A DNA stretch of 64,000 bases from Flavobacterium aestivum (GCF_026870175.2 NZ_CP113977.2:3906001-3970000); one strand, 5' to 3'. Shown: positions 26,747 to 35,928, counted from the stretch's first letter. A program made the numbers and translations. The notes: generated by a model from the letters alone, not told the origin.

Positions 26747-27001
26747 CTTTGTCACTTCCCTAAAAAACGCAGTTATTACTAATACTAAATAAAAACAGCT
26801 ATTTTTAAAAAATTTAGAATATAAGCCGTAAATTATTCTGTATAAACGAATTAAAATAAAAAATTTTAAACTAACTTTATACGTCGCTTGAAATCTTTAG
26901 TAGAAAATTACAAGCTTCCAATTCAAAACGATTTCATTAACTTCTTTCAACAAAATGAAATCAGTTCTACTTAATGCTTTATTAACTTAAATTAAAGAAA
27001 T
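26747..27001. other. AT-rich leader region of the second YceI gene
   Basis: About 255 bases of AT-rich DNA, with a near -7 match TAACTTTA around 26873. I see no second gene or RNA element here. Confidence 0.4.
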
Positions 27002-27571
27002 ATGAAAAACCTAAAATTAATTAGTATAGCTCTACTGGTTCTTTTTTCATTTAATAAAGGAATAGCTCAATCGTATAAAATAGACCCTGTAAAAAGTGTT
27101 GTTAACTGGACTGGGAAAAAAATTACTGGACAACATGAAGGTGTTGTTCTTTTCAAAGATGGTATACTTCTTTTAAAAAACAAAAAAGTAGCTGGAGGAA
27201 ATTTTACGGTAAACATGAAAAGTTTATCTAATACTGATCAAACAGGGACCTCCAAACAAAAATTAGAAGGTCATTTAAGATCTGAAGATTTTTTTAGTGT
27301 CGATAATTACCCTACAGCAACTTTGGTTATTAAAAGTATTGCTGATAAAGGGAAAAATACTTATTTGATAAATGCGGATTTAACCATCAAAGGGATTACC
27401 AACTCGAATCAATTTGATTTAGTAATTGTAAACGCAAATAAGGCTACAGCCAAATTAACAGTAGATCGAACCAAATATGATATTAAGTATGGCTCAGGAA
27501 GTTATTTTGATGATTTAGGAGATAAAACGATATATGATGATTTCGAATTAAACGTGGTATTAGTCTATTAA
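27002..27571 (+). CDS. YceI family periplasmic protein (paralogue)
   Basis: This 189-residue protein has a signal peptide cleaved near IAQS (residue 23) and the same YceI lipocalin-like barrel as the gene at 24539, with matching NWTGKKITGQHEG, LEGHLRSEDFF and DRTKYDIKYGSG segments. Sequence drift between the two copies is clear, so the duplication is not recent. It is monocistronic, lying about 110 bp upstream of the trp leader. Confidence 0.9.
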   Translation: MKNLKLISIALLVLFSFNKGIAQSYKIDPVKSVVNWTGKKITGQHEGVVLFKDGILLLKNKKVAGGNFTVNMKSLSNTDQTGTSKQKLEGHLRSEDFFSVDNYPTATLVIKSIADKGKNTYLINADLTIKGITNSNQFDLVIVNANKATAKLTVDRTKYDIKYGSGSYFDDLGDKTIYDDFELNVVLVY

Positions 27572-27628
27572 CTTTTCAAAATTTAACAAAAAAGAGGAAA
27601 AGTCATATTTTTTTTTATTTTTTTGGTA

Positions 27629-27658
27629 TTGTCAAACCAAATATCATTTATATATTTG
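27629..27658 (+). promoter_or_regulatory. Tryptophan operon promoter
   Basis: TTG at 27629-27631 and TATATTTG at 27651-27658, separated by 19 bases, form a good Bacteroidota-type promoter 21 bp upstream of the leader peptide. Confidence 0.7.
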
Positions 27659-27679
27659 CGAACAAGAAAAAAACAAAAC

Positions 27680-27736
27680 ATGAAAACTATAACAAACAAT
27701 ACTTGGTGGTGGAATAATTTACGTCAGTCGTCGTGA
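27680..27736 (+). CDS. trpL: Tryptophan operon leader peptide
   Basis: This is an 18-residue peptide, MKTITNNTWWWNNLRQSS, with three consecutive Trp codons (27704-27712). It is followed by a terminator and then trpE, and has a matched promoter upstream. Stalling at the Trp codons when charged tRNA-Trp is scarce would free the segment at 27730-27736 to pair with 27787-27793 and disrupt the terminator. When tryptophan is plentiful the ribosome would reach the stop codon and cover that segment. This is the classical attenuation logic, inferred from the sequence. Confidence 0.88.
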   Translation: MKTITNNTWWWNNLRQSS

Positions 27737-27807
27737 AACTAAGCTCCTATAGTATTATTTGAACTATAAATATAAAAGGCTTGTCATCACGACAAGCCTT
27801 TTTTTTG
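27730..27807 (+). terminator. Trp attenuator: terminator with alternative antiterminator pairing
   Basis: The terminator stem AAGGCTTGTC (27776-27785) with GACAAGCCTT (27791-27800) is followed by a T run. GTCGTGA (27730-27736, overlapping the leader stop) is complementary to TCACGAC (27787-27793), the loop and first bases of the 3' arm, so the two structures exclude each other. Confidence 0.82.
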
Positions 27808-27858
27808 TTTTTAAAATCAGGCAAATAAAAAAATCCATTGTATCAAAAGCAACTACAT

Positions 27859-29259
27859 ATGAAAACCTATAAACTACAAACAAACTACAAACAAATTCTG
27901 GCTGATACCATTACACCAGTTAGTGTTTATTTCAAAATCAGGGATAAATTCCCAAACAGCTTGCTATTAGAAAGTAGCGATTATCATGGGAGTGACAACA
28001 GTTTTTCCTATATCTGTTGCAACCCTATAGCTTCAATAAAAATTGAAAACGAAACCATCTATAAAACTTTTCCTGACGGAAATTCCCAAACAATTGCCAT
28101 AGATGCCAACACTAATATTCCGGAAATAATTCAAGAATTTTCAGGGCAATTCCAATCGGATAAAAATGGTTTCAAATTTATCAATAACGGATTGTTTGGA
28201 TACATTTCTTATGATGCAGTTCGTTATTTTGAAAAAGTAACTATTGCCAAAAAAGAAAACAGCAATTCTATTCCTGATGTGTATTATGCGGTTTACCAAA
28301 ACATTATTGCCATCAACCATTTCAAAAATGAAGCTTATATTTTCTGTCACAGTCTTGACGGAAAAAATAATATATCCGAAATAGAACAATTATTACAATC
28401 CAGAAACATAGCTTCCTATAAATTCTCAAAAGAAGGTGAAGGTTTTTCTAATCTAACCGATGAAGAATTCAAACAAAATGTGGCTTTAGCCAAAAAGCAT
28501 TGCTTCCGTGGTGATGTGTTTCAATTGGTTTTATCCAGAAGATTTACCCAAGGCTTCAAAGGTGATGAATTTAATGTTTATAGAGCCTTAAGAAGCATCA
28601 ACCCATCTCCTTACCTATTCTTTTTTGATTATGGTGATTTCAAAATTTTTGGTTCTTCACCAGAAACCCAAATTATTGTCAAAAACAAAAAAGCCGAAAT
28701 TCATCCAATAGCAGGAACTTTCAAACGAACTGGCGATGATGAAAAAGACGCTGTTCTTGCCAAAAAATTATCAGAAGACAAAAAAGAAAATAGCGAACAC
28801 GTAATGCTAGTAGATTTGGCTCGAAATGATTTAAGCAGAAATGGTCATAATGTTAATGTAGAAAAATACAGAGAAGTACAGTTTTTCTCTCATGTTATCC
28901 ATTTAGTTTCTAAAGTGACAGGGATTTTACACGAAAAAGCATCGACAATGCAAGTAGTTGCAGATACTTTTCCAGCTGGTACTTTAAGCGGAGCCCCGAA
29001 ACACAGAGCCATGCAATTGATAGAAGATTACGAAAAAACAAACCGCAATTTTTATGGAGGTGCCATTGGTTTTATGGATTTTGAAGGCAACTTCAATCAT
29101 GCCATTATGATTCGAACTTTCTTGAGTAAAAACCACCAGTTACACTCTCAAGCTGGTGCCGGAATTGTAGCTAGCTCTGATGAGGAAAGCGAAATGCAAG
29201 AAGTATATAACAAATTACTGGCGTTGAATAAAGCCTTGGATTTAGCAGAAACAATTTAA
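27859..29259 (+). CDS. trpE: Anthranilate synthase component I
   Basis: This 466-residue enzyme makes anthranilate from chorismate with ammonia from TrpG. The LLESS motif (residues 36-40) is the usual tryptophan-binding feedback site. The C-terminal chorismate-binding core includes GDVFQLVLSRRF, FGSSPETQI, IAGTFKRTG, EHVMLVDLARND and AGTLSGAPKHRAM. I choose the ATG at 27859 rather than an upstream in-frame TTG. It is the first structural gene after the attenuator. Confidence 0.96.
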   Translation: MKTYKLQTNYKQILADTITPVSVYFKIRDKFPNSLLLESSDYHGSDNSFSYICCNPIASIKIENETIYKTFPDGNSQTIAIDANTNIPEIIQEFSGQFQSDKNGFKFINNGLFGYISYDAVRYFEKVTIAKKENSNSIPDVYYAVYQNIIAINHFKNEAYIFCHSLDGKNNISEIEQLLQSRNIASYKFSKEGEGFSNLTDEEFKQNVALAKKHCFRGDVFQLVLSRRFTQGFKGDEFNVYRALRSINPSPYLFFFDYGDFKIFGSSPETQIIVKNKKAEIHPIAGTFKRTGDDEKDAVLAKKLSEDKKENSEHVMLVDLARNDLSRNGHNVNVEKYREVQFFSHVIHLVSKVTGILHEKASTMQVVADTFPAGTLSGAPKHRAMQLIEDYEKTNRNFYGGAIGFMDFEGNFNHAIMIRTFLSKNHQLHSQAGAGIVASSDEESEMQEVYNKLLALNKALDLAETI

Positions 29260-29270
29260 AAAATTCAAAA

Positions 29271-29660
29271 ATGGGACAAATTAAAATATTTGGAATCAGG
29301 CAAGAATTACATCCTATTCGGGAACGAATATCCGTAATTTTACAAGAATGCATGTTTGAAGCGTTTCAATATCCTAAAGAAAAAAGAGCACATCGTTTCA
29401 TTTATATAGACGAAGATAGCTTTTTCTATTTTGAAGGCAGAACAAAAAAACACACTCTTATAGAAATAAGTGCTTTTGAAGGAAGAAGTATCGAAGCCAA
29501 AAAAAAGTTACATCAACTTATTTTTGAGAAATTCGAAAAGGAATTACAAATTTCAACAATGGATGTCGAGATCACCATATTTGAAACTCCAATGCACAAT
29601 TGGGGAATTCGAGGAAAAAGCGGAGATGAGTTAGCATTAAATTACAAAGTTAATATTTAG
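29271..29660 (+). CDS. Tautomerase-superfamily-like protein lacking Pro1
   Basis: This is a 129-residue protein between trpE and trpG. Its pattern (start QIKIFGIRQEL, then KRAHRFIYIDED, a long central helix and a C-terminal HNWGIRGKSGDEL) resembles the Tautomerase_2 family. Members normally expose an N-terminal Pro after Met removal as the catalytic base; here residue 2 is Gly. A tautomerase of the usual mechanism is therefore doubtful. It is cotranscribed with the trp genes (11 bp after trpE, 5 bp before trpG). A role tied to tryptophan synthesis is not established. Confidence 0.65.
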   Translation: MGQIKIFGIRQELHPIRERISVILQECMFEAFQYPKEKRAHRFIYIDEDSFFYFEGRTKKHTLIEISAFEGRSIEAKKKLHQLIFEKFEKELQISTMDVEITIFETPMHNWGIRGKSGDELALNYKVNI

Positions 29661-29665
29661 ACAAA

Positions 29666-30232
29666 ATGAAAAAAATACTAGTCATAGACAATTACGATAG
29701 TTTTACTTACAATTTAGTACATTATTTAGAAGATTTAGATTGTGAAGTAACCGTTTACAGAAACGATGAATTTGATATTGATGAGATTGCTATTTTCGAC
29801 AAAATTTTACTTTCACCAGGACCTGGTATCCCTGATGAAGCAGGATTATTGAAAGAAGTGATCCAGAAATACGCTCCTACCAAAAGCATTTTTGGAGTAT
29901 GCCTTGGTCAACAAGCCATAGGGGAAGTTTTTGGAGGAACCCTTTCTAATCTTGACAAAGTGTACCACGGCGTATCTACATTGGTAAAAACAGTTGTAGA
30001 TGATGAGTTATTATTTGAAGGATTAGGAAACGAATTTGAAGTAGGTCGTTACCATTCATGGGTGGTTGATGCTAATTTACCTGATACTCTAGAAGCCACC
30101 TCATTTGATGAAAATGGTCAAGTAATGTCATTAAGACACAAAACATATGATGTTCGTGGCGTACAATTTCATCCAGAAAGTGTCCTAACACCAAATGGAA
30201 AAAAAATGTTGGAGAATTGGATTAAAAGTTAA
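29666..30232 (+). CDS. trpG: Anthranilate synthase component II (glutamine amidotransferase)
   Basis: This 188-residue class I glutamine amidotransferase has SPGPGIPDEAG (glutamine or oxyanion region), GVCLGQQ (nucleophile Cys79) and VQFHPESVLT (His and Glu of the triad). It supplies ammonia to TrpE. It follows the tautomerase-like gene by 5 bp. PabA-type use in folate synthesis is possible for such proteins, but the operon context points to tryptophan. Confidence 0.95.
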   Translation: MKKILVIDNYDSFTYNLVHYLEDLDCEVTVYRNDEFDIDEIAIFDKILLSPGPGIPDEAGLLKEVIQKYAPTKSIFGVCLGQQAIGEVFGGTLSNLDKVYHGVSTLVKTVVDDELLFEGLGNEFEVGRYHSWVVDANLPDTLEATSFDENGQVMSLRHKTYDVRGVQFHPESVLTPNGKKMLENWIKS

Positions 30233-30282
30233 AGCACAGTCCTAGAACTTGAATTAATAAAAAACTAAACATTTTTAAAGAA

Positions 30283-30690
30283 ATGGATATACGAATTTCA
30301 GACACCAGAAATATAAATCTTGAAGATATTTTAGCTCTTTACAAAGCAAATAAATGGAGTTCTGCCGATAAACCAACACAATTATACAACGGTCTGTTGA
30401 ATTCAGAAACATTAATAACCGCTTGGGAAGACAAAAAATTAGTTGGACTAGGGAATGCTATTTCTGATGGGCATTTAACCGTTTATTATCCGCATTTACT
30501 GGTACTTCCGGAATATCACGGCAAAGGAATAGGAAAAATGATTTTTGACAAAATGCAGGAGAAATATCGTGAATTCCATATGCAAATGTTAACAGCAGAT
30601 GGAAAATCAGTCGATTTCTATAAAAAGAATGGTTTTGAACGAGCAGGAAACACAGAACCTATGTGGATTTATCAAGGAAATGAACACTGA
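30283..30690 (+). CDS. GNAT family N-acetyltransferase
   Basis: This 135-residue acetyltransferase has the acetyl-CoA motif LVLPEYHGKGIGKMIFDKM (V/I-x-x-x-Y-x-G-K-G-I-G) and a C-terminal DGKSVDFYKKNGFERAG. The substrate is unknown. It lies between trpG and trpD in the same direction, so it is cotranscribed with them; nothing links the chemistry to tryptophan. It is probably a passenger gene. Confidence 0.85.
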   Translation: MDIRISDTRNINLEDILALYKANKWSSADKPTQLYNGLLNSETLITAWEDKKLVGLGNAISDGHLTVYYPHLLVLPEYHGKGIGKMIFDKMQEKYREFHMQMLTADGKSVDFYKKNGFERAGNTEPMWIYQGNEH

Positions 30691-30835
30691 AAAAGATAGC
30701 CGTAAAGTCTTAATGTCGAAAGTCATAAAGTCAATACGTCAAAAAAAGATATTTAAAAAACAGAAACAACACTAAAAATAAACATAGAAGTCAGAGACTT
30801 TAAAACCTTTGACTTGGGACTTTAAGACTAATATC
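30691..30835. repeat. Stuttered intergenic sequence (AAGTC/GACTT words)
   Basis: Between the GNAT gene and trpD the words AAAGTC, AAGTC, GACTT and GACTTTAA recur in both orientations, making an imperfect, weakly palindromic spacer. No gene is visible. Confidence 0.5.
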
Positions 30836-31828
30836 ATGAAAAACATATTAAATAGACTTATCAATCACGAAATGCTCTCGAGAGAAGAGGCTAAAAACGT
30901 ATTGGTTAATATCTCAAATGGGAGTTACAATCCAAGTCAGATTTCTGCATTTTTGACTGTATATATGATGCGAAGCATTAGTATAGATGAATTAGCGGGT
31001 TTTAGAGATGCACTTTTAGAATTGTGTATTCGAGTAGATCTATCCGCTTACAACGCTATCGATTTGTGCGGTACTGGAGGTGACGGAAAAGACACTTTCA
31101 ACATTTCAACTTTGGCATCCTTTATTGCTGCGGGAGCGGGAATAAAAGTAGCTAAGCATGGTAATTACGGTGTTTCCTCTATTTCTGGTTCCAGTAACGT
31201 GATGGAGAAATTGGGAGTAAAATTCAGTAATGACAGTGACTTTATCGAAAAATGCATTGACAAAGCAGGGATTGCTATCTTACATGCCCCCTTATTTCAC
31301 CCTGCCATGAAAAATGTAGGACCAATAAGAAAAGAATTGGCCGTAAAAACATTCTTCAATATGTTGGGCCCTATAGTAAATCCATCGTTTCCAAAAAACC
31401 AATTGGTTGGTGTTTTTAATCTTGAATTAGCCAGAATGTATGCCTACTTGTATCAAAATACCGATGTGAATTTTACGATTTTACATTCTTTAGACGGTTA
31501 TGATGAAGTGTCTCTAACAGGACCTACAAAAATTATAACCAGCACTATGGAAGGAATATTGAATCCTAATGATTTTGGTACTCGTCTTTTAGATCAAAGC
31601 GAAATCGAAGGCGGAAAAACCATCGAAGAATCGGCTGAAATGTTTATGAATATTATATCCGGACAAGGTAATGAAGCCCAAAACAATGTCGTTTGTGCCA
31701 ATGCCGGAATAGCAATTTCAACTGTTACCAAATGCACACCTCTCGAAGGTTTTGAATTAGCGAAAGAAAGTTTACTCTCTGGGAAAGGATTAGCAGCATT
31801 AAATAAATTGAAAGAGTTAAGTAAATAA
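30836..31828 (+). CDS. trpD: Anthranilate phosphoribosyltransferase
   Basis: This 330-residue enzyme transfers the phosphoribosyl group of PRPP to anthranilate. Motifs are CGTGGDGKDTFNIST (PRPP and Mg contact), KHGNYGVSSISGSSNVMEKLG, HAPLFHPAMKNVGPIRKEL and NMLGPIVNPS. The ATG at 30836 is used; an upstream in-frame TTG at 30809 would add nine residues. It belongs to the trp operon after the GNAT gene. Confidence 0.95.
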   Translation: MKNILNRLINHEMLSREEAKNVLVNISNGSYNPSQISAFLTVYMMRSISIDELAGFRDALLELCIRVDLSAYNAIDLCGTGGDGKDTFNISTLASFIAAGAGIKVAKHGNYGVSSISGSSNVMEKLGVKFSNDSDFIEKCIDKAGIAILHAPLFHPAMKNVGPIRKELAVKTFFNMLGPIVNPSFPKNQLVGVFNLELARMYAYLYQNTDVNFTILHSLDGYDEVSLTGPTKIITSTMEGILNPNDFGTRLLDQSEIEGGKTIEESAEMFMNIISGQGNEAQNNVVCANAGIAISTVTKCTPLEGFELAKESLLSGKGLAALNKLKELSK

Positions 31829-31959
31829 AAAGATTGAAAAATTTAAAAATTAAAAGATTTAATAATTTATAAACTAGATGGATTTTAATAATCTTTCAAT
31901 CCTTCAATCTTTAAATATTTCAATTTTTAAATAATTAAATCTTTAAATAAATAAAAAAA
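31829..31959. repeat. AT-rich stuttered spacer (AATCTTTAAA words)
   Basis: The words AAAGATT, AATCTTT, CAATCTT and AATTTTTAAA recur imperfectly in both orientations between trpD and the next gene. The repeat unit resembles that at 5435 and 32335 but is less regular. Confidence 0.5.
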
Positions 31960-32328
31960 ATGACAAAATCGTTCGAAGAGTTTGATGTTTATAAAAAAGG
32001 AATTTCATTAGCAAAATTGATTTTTGAATTGGTAAACAACAAAACCTTTGAAAAAGAATTTGGTTTTAAAGATCAAATAAAAAGAGCTGTTATTTCGATA
32101 ACCAATAATATTGCAGAAGGGTCAGAATACAATAACAATAAGCAACTTATCAGATATTTAAAAATCTCAAAAGGGAGTTGCGCAGAAGTTAGAAGTATGC
32201 TAATATTATCTCGGGAACTTGGATTTTGTTCCCAAACGGAAATTGAAGAAAGCTACAAAACAAGTATAGAAATATCGCAAAATTTATCAAATTTTATAAA
32301 ATATCTAAATACTAAAATCAAAGACTAA
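31960..32328 (+). CDS. Four-helix-bundle protein (23S rRNA intervening-sequence type)
   Basis: This 122-residue protein belongs to the four-helix-bundle family first described from 23S rRNA intervening sequences. Hallmarks: SFEEFDVYKKGISLAKLIFEL, then RAVISITNNIAEGSEY and CAEVRSMLILSRELGF. Here it is a free gene between trpD and trpC, with AT-rich repetitive spacers on both sides, rather than inside rRNA. Function of the family is unknown. It reads in the operon direction and is probably cotranscribed. Confidence 0.85.
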   Translation: MTKSFEEFDVYKKGISLAKLIFELVNNKTFEKEFGFKDQIKRAVISITNNIAEGSEYNNNKQLIRYLKISKGSCAEVRSMLILSRELGFCSQTEIEESYKTSIEISQNLSNFIKYLNTKIKD

Positions 32329-32386
32329 TTTTATTTCGATTGGAATTTTTAAATTTTTAAATTTTTCAATCTTTAAATCATAACAA

Positions 32387-33166
32387 ATGAATATACTAGA
32401 TAAAATAATAATCGACAAAAAAAGAGAAGTTGTTCTCAAGAAATCTATTATTCCAGTTTCTCAATTGGAAGCATCAGTTTTCTTTGGAAAAGAGACTATT
32501 TCATTAAGTCAAAATTTAAAAAACAGTAATACAGGAATTATAGCAGAACACAAACGCCGTTCGCCATCCAAGTCCATAATCAATCAAGGCTTTACTGTTG
32601 AAGAAGTAGTGAAAGGATATGAAAGTGCAGGTGCTTGTGGAATTTCGGTTTTAACAGACGGAAAGTATTTTGGTGGCTCTCTAGACGATCTACTTTTGGC
32701 TAGAGCCTCAGTAAATATTCCGCTTTTGCGAAAAGAATTTATTGTAGATGAATACCAAATTCTGGAAGCCAAAGCACATGGAGCCGATTTAATTTTGCTC
32801 ATCGCAGCCGTTCTAACAAGAGAAGAAATCAAATCATTGTCCGAATTTGCCAAGAACCTAGGACTCGAAGTCTTACTAGAAGTACATAATCTCGAAGAAC
32901 TGGAAAAATCGATTATGCCAACACTGGATATGATTGGCGTAAACAATAGAAACCTAAAAACTTTCGAAGTAAGCTTGGATTTCAGCAAAGAATTAGCCTC
33001 AAAAATCCCGAATGAATTTGTAAAAGTTTCAGAAAGCGGCATCAGCTCTATTGAAGCCATCAACGAACTAAAACCTTATGGATACAAAGGATTTTTAATT
33101 GGAGAAAACTTTATGAAAACCGATAATGCAGGCAAGGCTGCAACGGAATTTATTAGCAAGCTGTAG
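32387..33166 (+). CDS. trpC: Indole-3-glycerol phosphate synthase
   Basis: This 259-residue TIM barrel has the motifs IAEHKRRSPSKS (catalytic Lys and substrate loop), GISVLTDGKYFGGS, LLRKEFIVDEYQI, VNNRNL and VSESGISS. It converts carboxyphenylamino-deoxyribulose phosphate to indole-3-glycerol phosphate. It is a monofunctional enzyme separate from TrpF, which follows after a repetitive spacer. Confidence 0.96.
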   Translation: MNILDKIIIDKKREVVLKKSIIPVSQLEASVFFGKETISLSQNLKNSNTGIIAEHKRRSPSKSIINQGFTVEEVVKGYESAGACGISVLTDGKYFGGSLDDLLLARASVNIPLLRKEFIVDEYQILEAKAHGADLILLIAAVLTREEIKSLSEFAKNLGLEVLLEVHNLEELEKSIMPTLDMIGVNNRNLKTFEVSLDFSKELASKIPNEFVKVSESGISSIEAINELKPYGYKGFLIGENFMKTDNAGKAATEFISKL

Positions 33167-33283
33167 GCTGTAAGCTATAAGCTATAGGCTATAAGCCTTA
33201 AGCTTGAGCATTTAATAAATAAAATAATTCAGCATAAAGTAAAAAGCCTAAAGCTTATTGCTTATTGCTTAAAGCAAAAAAAA
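33167..33283. repeat. Stuttered spacer (AGCTATAAGCTATAGGC-type words)
   Basis: The words AAGCTATA, GGCTATAAGC, CTTAAGC and TTATTGCTTA recur between trpC and trpF. The tract is locally palindromic; no gene is visible. Confidence 0.55.
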
Positions 33284-33907
33284 ATGAAACTCAAAATCTG
33301 CGGAATGAAATACCCTGACAATATACTCGAAGTAGGCTCGCTCCTACCCGATTATATGGGATTTATATTTTGGGAGAAATCGGCTCGGTATTTTGATGGA
33401 GTCATACCAGATTTGCCAAAATCAATTAAAAAAGTGGGCGTTTTCGTGAATGAAAACATTCCTGTAATTGAAGAAAAAATAGCAAAATATGATTTGCAGG
33501 CCATTCAATTACACGGACAGGAATCTATTGAATTTTGTTCAGAACTGAAAAGCAAGATTGACCCTTCTATCGAAATCTTCAAAGTATTTTCGGCAGACGA
33601 GAATTTTGATTTTAGTGTTCTAAAAGCTTACGAGCCCGTTTGTGATTATTTCCTTTTTGACACCAAAGGCAAATTACCGGGTGGAAACGGAACCACTTTT
33701 GATTGGAAAATATTAGAAAAATACCCCTCGACAAAACCCTTCTTCCTTAGTGGCGGAATTGGAATCGAGGAATTAGATTCCATAAACGAAATTTCAAAAA
33801 CCAATTTACCGGTTTATGCCATCGATGTAAACAGTAAATTTGAAATTGAACCTGGATTAAAAAATATATCATTATTAAAAAAAATAAAAAAATGTCATAC
33901 AACGTAA
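33284..33907 (+). CDS. trpF: Phosphoribosylanthranilate isomerase
   Basis: This 207-residue TIM barrel has [10 protein letters not shown] (catalytic Cys), [35 protein letters not shown] (catalytic Asp) and FLSGGIG. It carries out the Amadori rearrangement before the TrpC step. It overlaps trpB by 16 bases, so the two are translationally coupled. Confidence 0.95.
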   Translation: MKLKICGMKYPDNILEVGSLLPDYMGFIFWEKSARYFDGVIPDLPKSIKKVGVFVNENIPVIEEKIAKYDLQAIQLHGQESIEFCSELKSKIDPSIEIFKVFSADENFDFSVLKAYEPVCDYFLFDTKGKLPGGNGTTFDWKILEKYPSTKPFFLSGGIGIEELDSINEISKTNLPVYAIDVNSKFEIEPGLKNISLLKKIKKCHTT

Positions 33908-35073
33908 ACGAAAAAGGCTATTACGGCGAATTTGGAGGAGCTTACATTCCAGAAATGTTATACCCAAACGTAGAAGAATTACGCCAAAACTATTTAAAAA
34001 TAACATCAGACCCTGAGTTTCAAGCAGAGTTTGATGCATTACTAAGAGATTATGTGGGACGTCCTACCCCATTGTATTTTGCAGAACGTTTATCAAAACA
34101 ATACAACACCAAAATCTATCTCAAAAGAGAAGATTTGTGTCATACAGGCGCACACAAAGTCAACAATACCATCGGGCAAATTTTATTAGCCAAACGATTG
34201 GGCAAAAAACGCATCATTGCCGAAACCGGTGCAGGTCAACACGGTGTGGCAACAGCAACTGTTTGTGCCTTGATGGGATTGGAGTGTATCGTATATATGG
34301 GAGAAATAGACATCAAGCGTCAAGCACCCAATGTAGCTAGAATGAAAATGCTAGGTGCAGAAGTTCGTCCAGCACTTTCGGGATCTAAGACCCTAAAAGA
34401 CGCTACGAACGAAGCCATTCGTGATTGGATCAACAATCCGGTTGACACGTATTACATCATAGGATCTGTTGTAGGACCTCATCCTTATCCAGATATGGTG
34501 GCACGATTCCAATCGGTTATTTCAAAAGAAATCAAAGGACAATTATTAGAAAAAGAAGGTCGTGAAAACCCAGATTATGTAATTGCTTGTGTAGGTGGCG
34601 GTAGCAACGCCGCAGGTGCTTACTATCATTTTCTAGACAATCCAGATGTAAACATCATAGCTGTTGAAGCCGCTGGTTTAGGCGTAGATTCTGGCGAGAG
34701 TGCTGCAACTTCGGCTTTAGGAAAAATAGGTATCATTCACGGAAGTAAAACTCTTTTGATGCAAACACCAGACGGTCAAATCACCGAACCCTATTCTATC
34801 TCAGCAGGTCTTGATTATCCGGGTGTTGGTCCACTACACGCGCATTTGTTCGCCTCAGGAAGAGCACAATTTGTCTCTATCACTGATGAGCAAGCAATGA
34901 ACTTTGGATTACAACTTTGCAAAACAGAAGGTATTATTCCGGCTATCGAAAGTGCCCATGCTTTTGCCGTTCTTAACGAAATGAAATTCAAAAAAGACGA
35001 CATTGTGGTAATCAACCTTTCTGGAAGAGGTGACAAGGATTTGAACACTTATATTGATTATTTCAAATTGTAG
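33892..35073 (+). CDS. trpB: Tryptophan synthase beta chain
   Basis: This 393-residue PLP enzyme condenses indole with serine. Motifs: [14 protein letters not shown] (PLP Lys), [24 protein letters not shown] (phosphate cup) and NLSGRGDKD. Its length is normal. The partner trpA lies 2 kb downstream after three passenger genes, unlike the usual adjacent arrangement. Confidence 0.97.
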   Translation: MSYNVNEKGYYGEFGGAYIPEMLYPNVEELRQNYLKITSDPEFQAEFDALLRDYVGRPTPLYFAERLSKQYNTKIYLKREDLCHTGAHKVNNTIGQILLAKRLGKKRIIAETGAGQHGVATATVCALMGLECIVYMGEIDIKRQAPNVARMKMLGAEVRPALSGSKTLKDATNEAIRDWINNPVDTYYIIGSVVGPHPYPDMVARFQSVISKEIKGQLLEKEGRENPDYVIACVGGGSNAAGAYYHFLDNPDVNIIAVEAAGLGVDSGESAATSALGKIGIIHGSKTLLMQTPDGQITEPYSISAGLDYPGVGPLHAHLFASGRAQFVSITDEQAMNFGLQLCKTEGIIPAIESAHAFAVLNEMKFKKDDIVVINLSGRGDKDLNTYIDYFKL

Positions 35074-35079
35074 TTGGGC

Positions 35080-35205
35080 GTTACCACAAGGGTCGGGCTG
35101 TACGCTATATTCCCGATTAACAAAAACTACGGCAAAAAAGCCTTGTTTTTCTAAATCGGGAGATGCCGCTTCCATCCCTAACGCGCAATCGCAATTACTA
35201 AGATA
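35080..35205. repeat. Palindromic dispersed intergenic element
   Basis: The ends GGGCGTTAC and CCTAACGCGC are partly complementary, and inside is a hairpin with arms CCCGATT (35112-35118) and AATCGGG (35154-35160) containing a second small stem GGC/GCC. GC-rich outer parts contrast with the flanks. I take it as one of the palindromic repeats scattered in flavobacterial genomes; copy number cannot be judged here. Confidence 0.55.
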
Positions 35206-35241
35206 AAAAGGAAACAAGAGGGAAATAAAAAACTAAAAATT

Positions 35242-35877
35242 ATGACTGGAATTATTCATTATGAGACATTTATCTTGACTGGAATACTTTTAAATATTAC
35301 TCCAGGAAATGATACTATCTTTATATTAAGCAGAAGCATGGCTCAAGGGAAAAAAGCAGGTTTTATGTCTGTATTGGGTATTGCAACAGGATCCTTAATC
35401 CATACCATTCTTGCTGCTTTTGGTCTATCCATCATTATTGCCAAATCAATATTGGTTTTTAGCATTATTAAATATGCCGGAGCTGCTTATTTATTATACA
35501 TCGGTTACCAAATGCTAACGGATAAAAAGAGTCTCAATACTGACACTTCTTTTTCCGAGAAATCAATAAACCTGAAAAAAATATATAGAGATGGGGTTAT
35601 AACCAATGTCCTAAACCCAAAAGTAGCTTTGTTTTTTATTTCATTTCTTCCTCAGTTTATTGATTCCAGTGTTTCGAGTACTGTTTTACCCTTTATAAAA
35701 CTTGGAGTAACATTTACGGTAACAGGAACAATATGGTGTTTAATCCTGGCAAATTTTGCCTCATTTATTTTTTCAAAATTAAAACACAATAAAACCCTCT
35801 CCAATTATATAAACAAAACTTGTGGAGCAGTCTTGATAGGACTTGGAATCAAAGTAGCCCTGTCAAACAAAAACTAA
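35242..35877 (+). CDS. LysE family translocator
   Basis: This 211-residue membrane protein has about six helices and the family pattern at the start (TPGNDTIFILSRSMAQGKKAG, residues 20-40). LysE/RhtB proteins export amino acids such as lysine, threonine or homoserine lactones. Its place in the trp operon invites the guess of an aromatic amino-acid exporter, but no residue shows this. It follows the palindromic element, so cotranscription depends on read-through. Confidence 0.85.
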   Translation: MTGIIHYETFILTGILLNITPGNDTIFILSRSMAQGKKAGFMSVLGIATGSLIHTILAAFGLSIIIAKSILVFSIIKYAGAAYLLYIGYQMLTDKKSLNTDTSFSEKSINLKKIYRDGVITNVLNPKVALFFISFLPQFIDSSVSSTVLPFIKLGVTFTVTGTIWCLILANFASFIFSKLKHNKTLSNYINKTCGAVLIGLGIKVALSNKN

Positions 35878-35928
35878 AATAGCATTATTTCAGATTGAGT
35901 ATAATTAACATTTCTAAAAATAGAATCT

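Noticed and set aside
35080-35205. Possible attC site
   Set aside because: The outer boxes are in the opposite order (GTT first, AAC last), it has none of the arm sequences of the 48-63 kb sites, and it lies within the trp operon.
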